DNA from: Deltaproteobacteria bacterium
GTDB taxonomy: Bacteria > Desulfobacterota > Syntrophia > Syntrophales > Smithellaceae
DNA length: 8,764 bases
Direction of reading: 5' to 3'
Assembly (NCBI GenBank): GCA_009668925.1
Contig: SBEK01000167.1
Location: 1-8,764 of the forward strand
The position numbers and the translations under genes were made by a program. Below, piece by piece: positions 1 to 7,007 of the stretch (its first letter is position 1; each line of letters begins with the position of its first letter). The notes under the pieces are model-generated. The model saw only the letters and a program-made list of their open reading frames with translations, had not been told where the DNA came from and did not search any database.

Positions 1-1319
1 CCCACCCGCTGGCGGCGGAAACGTCCGATCTCGGGAGAAATTCCGGCGAGTATAACAGCGTCGATCCTGCAAAGATTCAGACAACCGTTTTCAGCCTTCC
101 CGCAGCCTGCTTTGCTGAAGAAGACGGAGCCGTGGTCAATTCGGGACGCTGGCTGCAGTGGCACTGGAAAGGCGCGGAACCGCCGGGAGAAGCCAAGGTC
201 GTCACGGAAATCATGGCCCGGCTGTATCTCCGCCTCCGGGATCTGTATAAAAACGAAGGCGGCGAATTTCCGGATCCGATACTCGGACTGGACTGGCCCT
301 ACCGCATCCCCCATGATCCATCATCTGAAGAACTGGCCCGCGAGTACTCCGGGAAGGCGCTGGCCGATCTCGCCGACCCCAAAGATCCGGCAAAGATCAT
401 CCGGAAAGCCGGTGAACAACTGGACGGCTTCGCCCAACTGCGCGACGACGGTTCGACGGCCTGCGGCTGCTGGCTTTATTCCGGATCCTGGACGCAGGCG
501 GGAAATATGATGGCCCGCCGCGACAACTCCGATCCCTTCGGCAACGGCCAGACGCTCGCCTGGGCCTGGGCCTGGCCCGCGAACCGGCGCATCCAGTATA
601 ACCGCGCCTCCTGCGATCTCTCCGGGAGACCTGTCAATCCGAAGCGCCGGCAGATCTGGTGGAACGGCAAGGCCTGGGTCGGTTCGGACGTGCCGGACTT
701 CAAAATCGATTCCGCTCCGGAAGACGGCATGGGACCGTTCATCATGCTCCCGGAAGGCGTCGCCCGTTTCTTCGCCGTGGACAAGATGGCGGAGGGGCCT
801 TTCCCGGAGCACTACGAGCCCCTGGAATCGCCTCTGGCCGCAAACCCGCTCAACACCAATCCGCTGGCCGTCTCCAATCCGGCCGCGCGCGTATTTGCGG
901 GCGACCGCGAAGCCTTCGGCAAGGCGGATAAATTCCCCTACCCGGCCACAACCTACCGTCTGACCGAGCACTTCCACTTCTGGACAAAGCACTGCCGGAT
1001 CAATGCCACGCTACAGCCCGAACAGTTCGTGGAAATTGACGAGGAACTGGCGGCCCGGAAGGGCATCCAAAACGGCGACCGGGTCAAGGTCAGCTCCAAC
1101 CGGGGCCACATCAAGGCCGTAGCTGTCGTTACCAAGCGTCTGACCGCGCTCATGGTGGACGGGAAAAAAGTCCACCACGTCGGCATCCCGCTCCACTGGG
1201 GATTCAAGGGCGTAGCCAAACCGGGTTATCTGACCAACACCCTGACCCCGTTCGTCGGCGATGCGAATACGCAGACGCCGGAATTCAAATCCTTCCTGGT
1301 TAACATCGAAAAGGTCTGA
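1..1319 (+). CDS. fdnG: Formate dehydrogenase-N type catalytic subunit alpha, C-terminal part (5' end outside window)
   Basis: Molybdopterin-dependent subunit that oxidises formate to CO2 on the periplasmic side of a membrane-bound formate dehydrogenase. The first complete codon is at 3; 438 residues and a TGA stop at 1317-1319 are visible, about the last 40% of a roughly 1000-residue family. The translation follows E. coli FdnG from memory almost collinearly: [11 protein letters not shown], then [51 protein letters not shown], the molydopterin-dinucleotide-binding C-terminal domain with [24 protein letters not shown], and the ending FLVNIEKV. The active-site selenocysteine or cysteine, the N-terminal [4Fe-4S] motif and the Tat signal lie upstream and cannot be assessed. 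The stop is followed after 10 nt by fdnH, so it is the first visible gene of the fdnGHI-fdhE operon. The paralogue FdoG cannot be excluded by sequence alone. Confidence 0.97.
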   Translation, partial: HPLAAETSDLGRNSGEYNSVDPAKIQTTVFSLPAACFAEEDGAVVNSGRWLQWHWKGAEPPGEAKVVTEIMARLYLRLRDLYKNEGGEFPDPILGLDWPYRIPHDPSSEELAREYSGKALADLADPKDPAKIIRKAGEQLDGFAQLRDDGSTACGCWLYSGSWTQAGNMMARRDNSDPFGNGQTLAWAWAWPANRRIQYNRASCDLSGRPVNPKRRQIWWNGKAWVGSDVPDFKIDSAPEDGMGPFIMLPEGVARFFAVDKMAEGPFPEHYEPLESPLAANPLNTNPLAVSNPAARVFAGDREAFGKADKFPYPATTYRLTEHFHFWTKHCRINATLQPEQFVEIDEELAARKGIQNGDRVKVSSNRGHIKAVAVVTKRLTALMVDGKKVHHVGIPLHWGFKGVAKPGYLTNTLTPFVGDANTQTPEFKSFLVNIEKV

Positions 1320-1324
1320 GGAGG
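1319..1324 (+). promoter_or_regulatory. Ribosome binding site of fdnH
   Basis: AGGAGG overlaps the fdnG stop codon and lies 5 nt before ATG 1330. It decides the fdnH start: the frame is open further upstream (ATG at 1261), but that start would lie inside fdnG and lacks such a site. Confidence 0.85.
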
Positions 1325-1329
1325 CAATC

Positions 1330-2211
1330 ATGGCACTGCAATCGCTCGACATTATGCGCCGCTCGGCAACAACCACCCCCAGCCCGTCAATCCGCAAAAC
1401 AGCCCAGCTCGCCAAGCTGATCGACGTCACAACCTGCATCGGCTGCAAAGCCTGCCAGGCGGCCTGCCTGGAGTGGAACGATGTGCGCGACGACGTGGGA
1501 ACCAACCGCGGCGTCTATGATAATCCGCCCGATCTCACGGCCGCGTCCTGGACGGTCATGCGCTTCACCGAGCGGAAGGAAAAAGGCAGGATCGAATGGC
1601 TGATCCGCAAAGACGGCTGCATGCACTGCCAGGACCCGGGGTGTCTTGAGGCCTGCCCGGCGCCCGGCGCCATCATCCAATATGCAAACGGCATCGTCGA
1701 TTTTCATGAAGAAAACTGCATCGGCTGCGGCTATTGCATCACCGGCTGCCCGTTCGACATCCCCCGCCTGTCGCGCGAAGACAGCAAGGTCTACAAGTGC
1801 ACACTGTGCTCCGACCGTGTGGCGGTGGGGATGGAGCCGGCTTGCATCAAGGCTTGCCCGACGGGCGCGCTGCAGTTCGGTACAAAAGAGCAGATGAAGG
1901 CCTATGCCGCGGAGCGCATTGCCGATCTGCAATCGCGCGGGTTTGCCGGCGCCGGCTTGTATGATCCCGAAGGGGTCGGCGGCACGCACGTCATGTACGT
2001 GCTGCATTACGCCGACCAGCCCGAATTATACAATGGCCTTCCGAACAAGCCGTCGATCAGCCCGCTCGTTTCGCTGTGGAAAGGCTGCGCCAAACCGATC
2101 GTTTCGGCGGCGCTGGGAACGGTAGTCGCGGGCGCTCTGTTCCATTACATCGTCCGCGGCCCCAATGAAGTTCCGCCCGAGACCGAAGAACACATTCAAA
2201 AGGAGGGCTAG
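1330..2211 (+). CDS. fdnH: Formate dehydrogenase-N iron-sulfur subunit beta
   Basis: Electron-transfer subunit that carries electrons from the FdnG active site to the cytochrome b subunit. It has 293 residues, against 294 in E. coli FdnH as I recall it. All sixteen cluster cysteines are in place: C36/C39/C42/C46, C97/C100/C105/C109, C130/C133/C136/C140 and C157/C160/C172/C176, giving four [4Fe-4S] clusters in ferredoxin-like folds. Family landmarks include [46 protein letters not shown] and SLWKG. A single C-terminal transmembrane helix spans about residues 257-275 and ends in HYIVRGP, as expected for the helix that anchors beta in the membrane. The start at 1330 is set by the Shine-Dalgarno at 1319-1324 and by the match to the family N-terminus ([14 protein letters not shown]). 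No truncation or missing ligand is seen. Confidence 0.97.
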   Translation: MALQSLDIMRRSATTTPSPSIRKTAQLAKLIDVTTCIGCKACQAACLEWNDVRDDVGTNRGVYDNPPDLTAASWTVMRFTERKEKGRIEWLIRKDGCMHCQDPGCLEACPAPGAIIQYANGIVDFHEENCIGCGYCITGCPFDIPRLSREDSKVYKCTLCSDRVAVGMEPACIKACPTGALQFGTKEQMKAYAAERIADLQSRGFAGAGLYDPEGVGGTHVMYVLHYADQPELYNGLPNKPSISPLVSLWKGCAKPIVSAALGTVVAGALFHYIVRGPNEVPPETEEHIQKEG

Positions 2212-2213
2212 GC

Positions 2214-2840
2214 ATGATCCGTAAACCAGAAGATTTGACAAGGTTCACCACGCCGGAGCGGGTCATCCATTGGACCGTCGCCGTCTGTTTTATGTTGCTG
2301 GCTCTGTCCGGCCTTGCTTTTTTTCATCCGGCCTTCTGGCCGCTTGTTCAGCTTTTTGGCGGCGGCGTGTGGGCGCGCATCCTTCATCCCTTTATCGGCA
2401 TTTTGATTGCCGTCGCCTTCTGCATTGAATTTCTGAACTTCCAGGGGCAAAACCACCTGACCGCCGAGGACCGGGCCTGGATCAAACGCATCGGCGACGT
2501 CCTCGCGGGCGGCGCGGAGAATATGCCGGCCCAGGGAAAATTCAATGGAGGCCAGAAGCTGGTGTTCTGGGCCATGTCCGCCTGCATTGTGCTCCTGCTT
2601 CTGTCAGGCCTCGTCATGTGGCGGGCCTATTTCAACGTTCCGGTAACCCTGGTGCGCTGGGCGTCGGTGGTCCATGCCGCAACGGGAGCATTCTTCATCG
2701 GACTCATTATCGGCCACATCTACATGGGCATCTGGAATAAGGGCGCCGTCGGGGCGATGGTCTACGGCACGGTCAGCCGCGCCTGGGCCAGGCACCATCA
2801 TGAAGGGTGGTATCGCGAGGTGACGGGTGGACAACCATGA
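2214..2840 (+). CDS. fdnI: Formate dehydrogenase-N cytochrome b556 subunit gamma
   Basis: Inner-membrane diheme cytochrome b that takes electrons from FdnH and reduces menaquinone or ubiquinone. It has 208 residues, slightly shorter than E. coli FdnI (about 217). Four hydrophobic segments are visible at about residues 20-37, 52-74, 115-136 and 150-171. The four histidines expected to ligate the two b hemes are present: H19 (ERVIHW), H58 (ILHPFIG), H154 (VVHAATG) and H168 (IIGHIYMG), in the spacing seen in E. coli (H18, H57, H155, H169). The start ATG lies 2 nt after the fdnH stop, with an AAGGAGGG site running into that stop. The last four bases (ATGA) overlap the start of fdhE. All features point to an intact functional subunit. 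Confidence 0.96.
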   Translation: MIRKPEDLTRFTTPERVIHWTVAVCFMLLALSGLAFFHPAFWPLVQLFGGGVWARILHPFIGILIAVAFCIEFLNFQGQNHLTAEDRAWIKRIGDVLAGGAENMPAQGKFNGGQKLVFWAMSACIVLLLLSGLVMWRAYFNVPVTLVRWASVVHAATGAFFIGLIIGHIYMGIWNKGAVGAMVYGTVSRAWARHHHEGWYREVTGGQP

Positions 2841-3745
2841 ACCCCGGCGCGAGTGGTGACCCGATCCCTGAGGCATGGCGGTCTTTCCCGGAAGTGATCC
2901 CGCCTTTTTCCTCCGGCATCTTTGAGGAGCGCGCCGGGCGTTTTGAGGCGTTGGCCCGGGAAAGCAGTCTTTCCGGCTGGCTGACCTTTCTCGGCCGCAT
3001 CACCTTGTCCCAGCACAGACTGCTTCAGGATTATCCGGCTTTGCCCCTGAACCCGGATCGGACCCGGCGTCAGGATAACCAAGCGGCGCCGTTTTCCGCC
3101 GCGGCGCTACCGCGCGACCCGGTTTGGCGACAGGCCCTGGCTTCGCTGATCGGCGATATTCTGCCCCACGCCCCCGCCCCCGCAAAAGACGCGCTGGCGT
3201 TCCTTCGGGCGCAAAACGGCGCCTTTCTGGAAGAGCTTGCCGATCAAATCCTCCGGATGGAGTTCAGCCGTCGGCAGGTGCATCTTCTGCCCTACATTTC
3301 CGCAGCGCTGCAGGTACACTTCACGGCTCTGGCCGCAGCCGCCGGCAAGGCGGACATCCTGCGCCCCGATGCACCGGGCGTCTGCCCATGCTGCGGATTC
3401 CTGCCGGTCGGCAGTGTCCTCCGGACGGACGGCGACGTTCCCCGTCTCCGCTACCTCCACTGCGGATTGTGCAATACGCAATGGCATCTGGTGCGCGTCA
3501 CCTGCGCCGCCTGCGGCGAAAACGGCCACGGAATATCCTACCGCTATATTGAGGGCACCGACGGCGCCGTCCGCGCCGAAGCGTGCGCCGTCTGCAAAAG
3601 CTATTTAAAAATTATTTACCCGCAAGCCTCGCCCACGGCCGACCCCGTCGCCGATGATCTGGCCACGCTGCCGCTGGATCTGCTCCTGGAGGAAGCAGGA
3701 TATAACCGCATGAGCCCCAACCTTCTGTTCGCGCATGCGTCGTAA
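2837..3745 (+). CDS. fdhE: Formate dehydrogenase accessory protein FdhE
   Basis: Cytoplasmic assembly factor required for active respiratory formate dehydrogenase; in E. coli it is a rubredoxin-like iron protein that binds the catalytic subunit. It has 302 residues, close to the usual 300-310. The C-terminal half carries four CxxC pairs: C183/C186 (CPCCGFLP), C209/C212 (HCGLC), C223/C226 (CAACGE) and C250/C253 (CAVCKSY), the pattern that defines the family. The N-terminal half is mainly helical with no signal peptide or membrane segment. I chose ATG 2837 because it overlaps the fdnI stop as ATGA, which suggests translational coupling. A GTG at 2807 would add ten residues inside fdnI and is less likely. 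It is the last gene of the + strand operon; no fdhD or other maturation gene follows. Confidence 0.95.
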   Translation: MNPGASGDPIPEAWRSFPEVIPPFSSGIFEERAGRFEALARESSLSGWLTFLGRITLSQHRLLQDYPALPLNPDRTRRQDNQAAPFSAAALPRDPVWRQALASLIGDILPHAPAPAKDALAFLRAQNGAFLEELADQILRMEFSRRQVHLLPYISAALQVHFTALAAAAGKADILRPDAPGVCPCCGFLPVGSVLRTDGDVPRLRYLHCGLCNTQWHLVRVTCAACGENGHGISYRYIEGTDGAVRAEACAVCKSYLKIIYPQASPTADPVADDLATLPLDLLLEEAGYNRMSPNLLFAHAS

Positions 3746-4025
3746 AGGCGGTCCTGCATCACCCCGTCCCATCAGGGTTCCGGGACCATCAGATCTAAAA
3801 GGGTATTGAAAAACTCCGTTTACGCCGGCTGTTCGCCCGGGAGCACGTCCCCGAAGGGAGGCGCAATCATGTTTAAAGCCGCTTCCCTGCCGGTTTTGGC
3901 CGAAGGCGAAACAAAAGGATTAGAGACAGCCGTCGCAAGGATCGGTGAGCGGAGCGAACTCAAGCGTACACGAGCATGCGAGAGCCACCCGGCAACGCAG
4001 GATGTGAGCCTTTTTCAGCAGTCTG
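3746..4025. other. Convergent intergenic region without a convincing gene
   Basis: This 280-nt stretch separates the + strand fdn operon from the - strand genes. No intrinsic terminator with a clear GC stem and T-run was found after fdhE; the short pair GGTCC (3750-3754) and GGACC (3783-3787) has no T-run. Most of the region (about 3801-4028) has a repeat-like look and is described separately. On the - strand, TCCC-TTCG-GGGA near 3847-3858 could form a small UUCG-capped hairpin, again without a T-run. Confidence 0.6.
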
Positions 4026-4028
4026 CTA
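3801..4028. repeat. Possible MITE/REP-like intergenic repeat
   Basis: The left edge has TTGAAAAACTC (3806-3816). The right edge, read on the - strand, has CTGAAAAAGGCTC (4018 to 4006) and continues outward to TAGCAGACTG at 4028. These are imperfect inverted ends sharing the TGAAAAA core. The interior is GC-rich and low in coding character, and its style (TTTTTCAGCAGTCTGCTA end, then CGTACACGAGCATGCGAG inside) resembles dispersed intergenic elements I have seen in deltaproteobacterial genomes. Only one copy is in the window, so repetition cannot be shown here and the edges are approximate. The right edge coincides with the stop codon of the mini-protein at 4026-4028. Confidence 0.35.
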
Positions 4029-4112
4029 AAGGCGGGCCAGAAGAATCAGCAGTGCGATTACGCAGGCATGCAGAACCCACCACCCCGGTTTGAACAATAA
4101 GATATAGCGCAT
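4026..4112 (-). CDS. 28-residue single-helix membrane mini-protein
   Basis: A short frame of 28 codons plus TAG. The product begins MRYILLFKPGWWVLH and continues as an uninterrupted hydrophobic stretch to LLILLARL, giving one membrane helix at about residues 8-26. A near-ideal Shine-Dalgarno (AGGAGG at 4123-4118) stands 5 nt before the ATG and begins directly after the stop of the upstream membrane protein, so the pair is arranged for co-translation. Its helix resembles the last helix of that neighbour: GWWVLH...LLAR here and GFWIVH...MLGR there. I recognise no family. It may be a small subunit or regulator of the neighbouring protein; this is inference. The frame is too short for default gene callers. 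The stop falls at the edge of a possible repeat, so a longer ancestral C-terminus could have been cut off. Confidence 0.7.
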   Translation of the reverse strand: MRYILLFKPGWWVLHACVIALLILLARL

Positions 4113-4117
4113 TGGAG

Positions 4118-4123
4118 CCTCCT
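4118..4123 (-). promoter_or_regulatory. Ribosome binding site of the mini-protein
   Basis: AGGAGG on the - strand, immediately after the TAG (4126-4124) of the upstream gene and 5 nt before ATG 4112. It is the main evidence that the 28-codon frame is translated. Confidence 0.75.
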
Positions 4124-4624
4124 CTATTTCCAGATAACCCGACCCAGCATATAGACAATGGTCAGCGTGAAGACGTGCACGATCCAGAATCCCATATTCG
4201 GGAAGCGGAAGAATCTTCCGGCGCGCACGGGAGCGTCCGGCTGCCCCATGGCCAGATCCATTTCCAGGATCGCCTTCCCCAGCGCGAACTTCCCCCAGAG
4301 AAGCACGATATACGGCAGAACCGTGGCGAGAAAAAACGACTGGACCGTCCAGACATCCGGCGGGTTCAGGATCGTGAAGCGGACCATCAAAACCGTTCCG
4401 AGAATCACCGTCATTCCGTTGATCAGGTAAGCGACAGGCGTTGTGGACCGAAAAATGAACAGGACGGGCGTCACGAAGACGCTGATCAGTCCGGCAAGAA
4501 ACGGAATATAATTTCCGGGGTCTTCCGATAGCCTGTGAAGCTGCAGATGAAGGAGCCATCCGCCAAGGGCAACAAAAAAGAGCGCCAGAATCAGAACCAG
4601 GCGGATTTCGTCTTTCTTCTTCAT
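4124..4624 (-). CDS. Five-helix integral membrane protein of unknown function
   Basis: The 166-residue product starts MKKKDEIRLVL with a positive N-terminus. It has about five hydrophobic segments, at residues 8-28, 39-58, 64-83, 93-113 and 144-162, separated by short loops. The longest loop (114-143) is polar and carries KAILEMDLAMGQPDAP and several arginines. Possible functional residues are histidines H26 and H30 at the end of helix 1 and H150 in helix 5. GWLLH (22-26) and FWIVH (146-150) place a Trp-x-x-His in both helices. There are no cysteines, heme-binding CxxCH or known motif. The start is secured by GGAGGT (4635-4630) 5 nt before the ATG. The 28-residue mini-protein follows after an 11-nt gap; the YajG-like gene is 214 nt upstream. 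I do not recognise the family. A small membrane subunit of a redox or transport complex is possible but unproven. Confidence 0.85.
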   Translation of the reverse strand: MKKKDEIRLVLILALFFVALGGWLLHLQLHRLSEDPGNYIPFLAGLISVFVTPVLFIFRSTTPVAYLINGMTVILGTVLMVRFTILNPPDVWTVQSFFLATVLPYIVLLWGKFALGKAILEMDLAMGQPDAPVRAGRFFRFPNMGFWIVHVFTLTIVYMLGRVIWK

Positions 4625-4838
4625 GATTCACCTCCGGCGGATTTCAATGGATGCGCATCGTGATGTTTCCCCGGATAACAGGCATTCGGGGGGGGCGGCC
4701 GCAGCAGGGTACTTCGTACACGGCCGTCTTCTTTAAAATAGGCACCCGCGGGGATGCCGTCATCAGCAGAATGGCGAGACGGCTGGCCGCGGCGCGGATA
4801 GGGAATTGTGAGCCGGCAGCCGGCATTTGACCGGAAGC
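4625..4838. other. Intergenic region between the YajG-like and five-helix membrane genes
   Basis: This 214-nt stretch has no supported gene. A 60-codon - strand frame (4826-4644) has no Shine-Dalgarno and an unremarkable, arginine- and proline-rich product; opposing frames are no better. It contains a run of eight G (4688-4695; C8 on the transcribed - strand), 64-71 nt upstream of the five-helix gene. A CGGCCG pair flanks about 19 nt nearby (roughly 4695-4725). It probably holds the leader, and perhaps a promoter, of the membrane-protein pair, but no convincing -35/-10 pair was found. Confidence 0.5.
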
Positions 4839-5540
4839 CTATTTCACTCGGGCGGCTTCCTTGATTTTTTCGGCGATCGTCTTCCCCTCAAACATTTTTC
4901 CAAGGGCATCCGCGAGCGCCATGCCGGCTTCATGGCCGAGCTGGCCTTCGGAAAAGGACGTATCCGTCCGGGATGAGGAAACGGCCACATGGCCCTTGTA
5001 GACGATTCTGCCCGCGGCGGCATCCGCGACCACCACAGAGAGTTTCATGTTGATTTTGTAATCATTGCTGAACACGCCCGTCCAGCAGGTAATGTCCAGT
5101 TCCTCGATCGCTCCGCCGATGATCACCTGGCCGCTTCCTTTCGGCAGGTTTCTTTCCGTCAGGTCCCAGGACGCCGTCTTATCGGCAATTTTATAACCCG
5201 CCTTTTTCAGATAGTCCTTGATGCCGTCGGCAATGACGTTCGTGGGCTGCGCCGTTTTGAGAAATACCTTTATTTTCGAACCGTCCAGCTCTTTCACCCA
5301 GCCGACGGCTTTCTTATCATCCACCGAACGTGCGTCCGATAACTGGGCGACGGCAACGGCGATGCCGCGCAGCTTCCCCTCGGCCTTCAATTGCGGCCCA
5401 ATAACGGCCTGACCGGAATCATAGTGCAGATCGATATCGTAGCGGCCGGGGACCGCGGCACAGACCGTTTGAGCAAGGCTAAAAGCGATCAAGGCAAACC
5501 CCAGTGTAATTTTCAGGCCCAGCCGGCCGTGCCGTTTCAT
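4839..5540 (-). CDS. Periplasmic YajG-like protein
   Basis: Product of 233 residues. An N-terminal signal peptide has a basic start (MKRHGRLGLK), a hydrophobic core and a probable signal peptidase I site near TVCA/AVPG. The cysteine is not in a good lipobox, so a lipoprotein is less likely than a soluble periplasmic protein. The body has the layout of the YajG/COG3056 family: AVAQLSDARSVDDKKAVGW near the start, then a helix with IADGIKDYLKKAGYKI, followed by alternating strands (GQVIIGGAIEELDI, INMKLSVVVADAAAGRIVYKG) and a C-terminal helix ADALGKMFEG. The role of this family is poorly known; envelope-associated assembly functions have been suggested. ATG 5540 is preferred over ATG 5558 because AGAGGA (5554-5549) lies 8 nt before it. 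It follows the PilT-like gene by 42 nt and is probably co-transcribed with it. Family assignment is from motif layout only. Confidence 0.8.
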   Translation of the reverse strand: MKRHGRLGLKITLGFALIAFSLAQTVCAAVPGRYDIDLHYDSGQAVIGPQLKAEGKLRGIAVAVAQLSDARSVDDKKAVGWVKELDGSKIKVFLKTAQPTNVIADGIKDYLKKAGYKIADKTASWDLTERNLPKGSGQVIIGGAIEELDITCWTGVFSNDYKINMKLSVVVADAAAGRIVYKGHVAVSSSRTDTSFSEGQLGHEAGMALADALGKMFEGKTIAEKIKEAARVK

Positions 5541-5582
5541 TTTTTCCGTCCTCTCCATTCGGGATATCCCGCTCGTGGATGT

Positions 5583-6848
5583 TTATTTGCTTTTCTTGCC
5601 CGCTCCGTCGGGCTTGGTATTTTCCATTTGACCAAACTGGGCAATGACGTCCGTCAGATTTTCATGATTTTCAGGGACGACATATTGCTGCCAGTCTTCA
5701 TCTTTTGCGGATACGTTCGGCGTTTTGAAGGCGTCGTCTACGGACGCCATATAGACCACATCCTGAACGGCGTTGGGATCGATGAGAGAAGAGACAAAGT
5801 CCGTTTCCCGCGACGACTCGGTTCCCATCCCGAAGCTTTGATGCGGATGCTTAAACACCGATTGATTGTTGATGAACTCCTTCTGGTAGAGTTCCATCGT
5901 ATACATGCCTTCGTTGCGGCTGGTGAGCATGATATTTTCCAGCTGGGTCAATTTGTTTTCACGAATACTGCTTCTGACCGATGTGGACCCGCGGGTGATC
6001 GAGAGCAGCGGCACGCGGAATCCCGCTTTCTCGTGGTACGCCAGCTGCTGGACAATGAGCCAGGAAAACGTGGAGGCAAATTGATAGCGGATGACATCCT
6101 GATTCTCGCCGGACACACAGTTGTTGATTCGGTAGATGGCATCCTCCGCATCCGTGGCGTGCAGCGTCGCGAAAACAAGATGCCCCGACTCCGCGGCGTT
6201 GAGCGTCAGACGGATGGTGTCCGGCTCGCGGAGTTCACCCACAAAAATGACGTCCGGATTTTCCCGCAAGACATCCAGCAGGCCCTGGTTGAACGACGGC
6301 ACATGGATGCCGACTTCCCGCTGCTCGATGAAGGCCCTCTTCGGCCGGAACCGGTACTCGATGGGATCTTCGATGGTAATGATATGCACGGGCCGGCTGC
6401 GGTTGATCTCTTCGATCATCGCCGCCACCGTCGTCGATTTGCCGGACCCCGTACTGCCGCAGACGAGAACCAGGCCGGAGGTAAGGTCGCGGATCTGATT
6501 GAGCGACGGATGCAGGTTCAAAGATGCGATATCCGGAATCATCTCGGGAAGCAGGCGAATGGCGAGACTTAACCCCCGCGTCGTGTAAAAGGCGTTGATC
6601 CGGACGCGGACATTGTTGAACGACATGGCAAAGTCGACGGACCATCTTTTTCTGAGCGTTAAAAGCTGGCGCTCGCTCAGCGTCTCCCGAAGCAGCGCAT
6701 CGATGTCCGTTGATGACCATTTCACATTCTTGTCGAAGTGGATAATGCCGTCGCTGCGGAAAATCAGGGGAGAACCGCCGCAGATGTGCAGATCGGAAAT
6801 TCTCCGTTTGATGGCGGCAAGAATCAAATCCGTAAATCGCTTGTTCAT
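5583..6848 (-). CDS. PilT/PilU-like secretion-superfamily ATPase with C-terminal extension
   Basis: Hexameric ATPase of the type II/IV secretion GspE-PilT superfamily, the class that powers pilus retraction. It has 421 residues, against about 345-370 for typical PilT. In order: an N-terminal PAS-like domain with SDLHICGG (18-25) and VRVRINAF (80-87); Walker A GSTGSGKST (131-139); Asp box TIEDPIEY (158-165); Walker B DVIFVGE with E205; His box GHLVFATLH (222-230). All core catalytic residues are present. Differences from classical PilT: the usual QRL after the His box is QQL (267-269), the AIRNLIRE-type segment is divergent (VRSSIRENK, 291-299), and about 90 polar residues follow the conserved end (from 329), ending in a lysine-rich tail. 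AGGAC lies 6 nt before the ATG. It is not flanked by pil genes; the YajG-like gene follows by 42 nt. An actual retraction role, or a role in another secretion-like process, cannot be decided. Confidence 0.92.
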   Translation of the reverse strand: MNKRFTDLILAAIKRRISDLHICGGSPLIFRSDGIIHFDKNVKWSSTDIDALLRETLSERQLLTLRKRWSVDFAMSFNNVRVRINAFYTTRGLSLAIRLLPEMIPDIASLNLHPSLNQIRDLTSGLVLVCGSTGSGKSTTVAAMIEEINRSRPVHIITIEDPIEYRFRPKRAFIEQREVGIHVPSFNQGLLDVLRENPDVIFVGELREPDTIRLTLNAAESGHLVFATLHATDAEDAIYRINNCVSGENQDVIRYQFASTFSWLIVQQLAYHEKAGFRVPLLSITRGSTSVRSSIRENKLTQLENIMLTSRNEGMYTMELYQKEFINNQSVFKHPHQSFGMGTESSRETDFVSSLIDPNAVQDVVYMASVDDAFKTPNVSAKDEDWQQYVVPENHENLTDVIAQFGQMENTKPDGAGKKSK

Positions 6849-7007
6849 AGGCCTGTCCTATAGTTGCGGTGATCGGGCTGCGGGGCGCAATATGAGTGAA
6901 AAATGTTTAGGTACCCTTTCCGGATGCCTGCTCTTTGTCTTTATCCGGCAAAAATCATTACGGGGAACAATAAGAGAAATGCCTTCCGCCGTCAAGCGGA
7001 AAAAAGA
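6849..7007. other. Intergenic leader of the PilT-like gene
   Basis: This 159-nt gap is moderately AT-rich near the PilT-like gene and contains a 6-bp hairpin TTCCGC (6984-6989) / GCGGAA (6996-7001) just beyond the phosphoesterase stop. On the - strand the T-run precedes the hairpin instead of following it, so it is not a standard intrinsic terminator for the phosphoesterase gene. A promoter for the PilT-like gene is expected here, but I found no good -35/-10 pair. Confidence 0.45.

Noticed and set aside
321..992. 223-codon - strand open frame inside fdnG
   Set aside because: Antisense to a stretch collinear with FdnG; no ribosome binding site or recognisable product.
1261..1329. Upstream ATG start for fdnH at 1261
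   Set aside because: It lies inside the fdnG coding end; the family N-terminus and the Shine-Dalgarno point to 1330.
3806..4093. + strand frame after fdhE, including an internal ATG at 3869 with GGGAGG in front
   Set aside because: The ribosome-site-like sequence is attractive, but the product has no family likeness, runs through the repeat-like region and overlaps the mini-protein in antisense. Not strong enough to call.
4644..4826. 60-codon - strand frame between the YajG-like and five-helix genes
   Set aside because: No Shine-Dalgarno, no recognisable domain; opposing and neighbouring frames are equally open.
4621..4838. Another - strand frame, open through this gap and ending in TGA that overlaps the five-helix gene start as ATGA
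   Set aside because: It has no ATG or GTG start in the gap, only a TTG near its end, and simply continues open from inside the upstream gene; probably chance in GC-rich DNA.
5391..6572. 393-codon + strand open frame opposite the PilT-like gene
   Set aside because: It runs antisense to a gene with all ATPase motifs intact; its own product is rich in Arg, His and Asp with no family likeness. A shadow of GC-rich codon use.
6984..7001. Hairpin after the phosphoesterase gene as an intrinsic terminator
   Set aside because: On the transcribed strand the T-run comes before the 6-bp stem, not after it.
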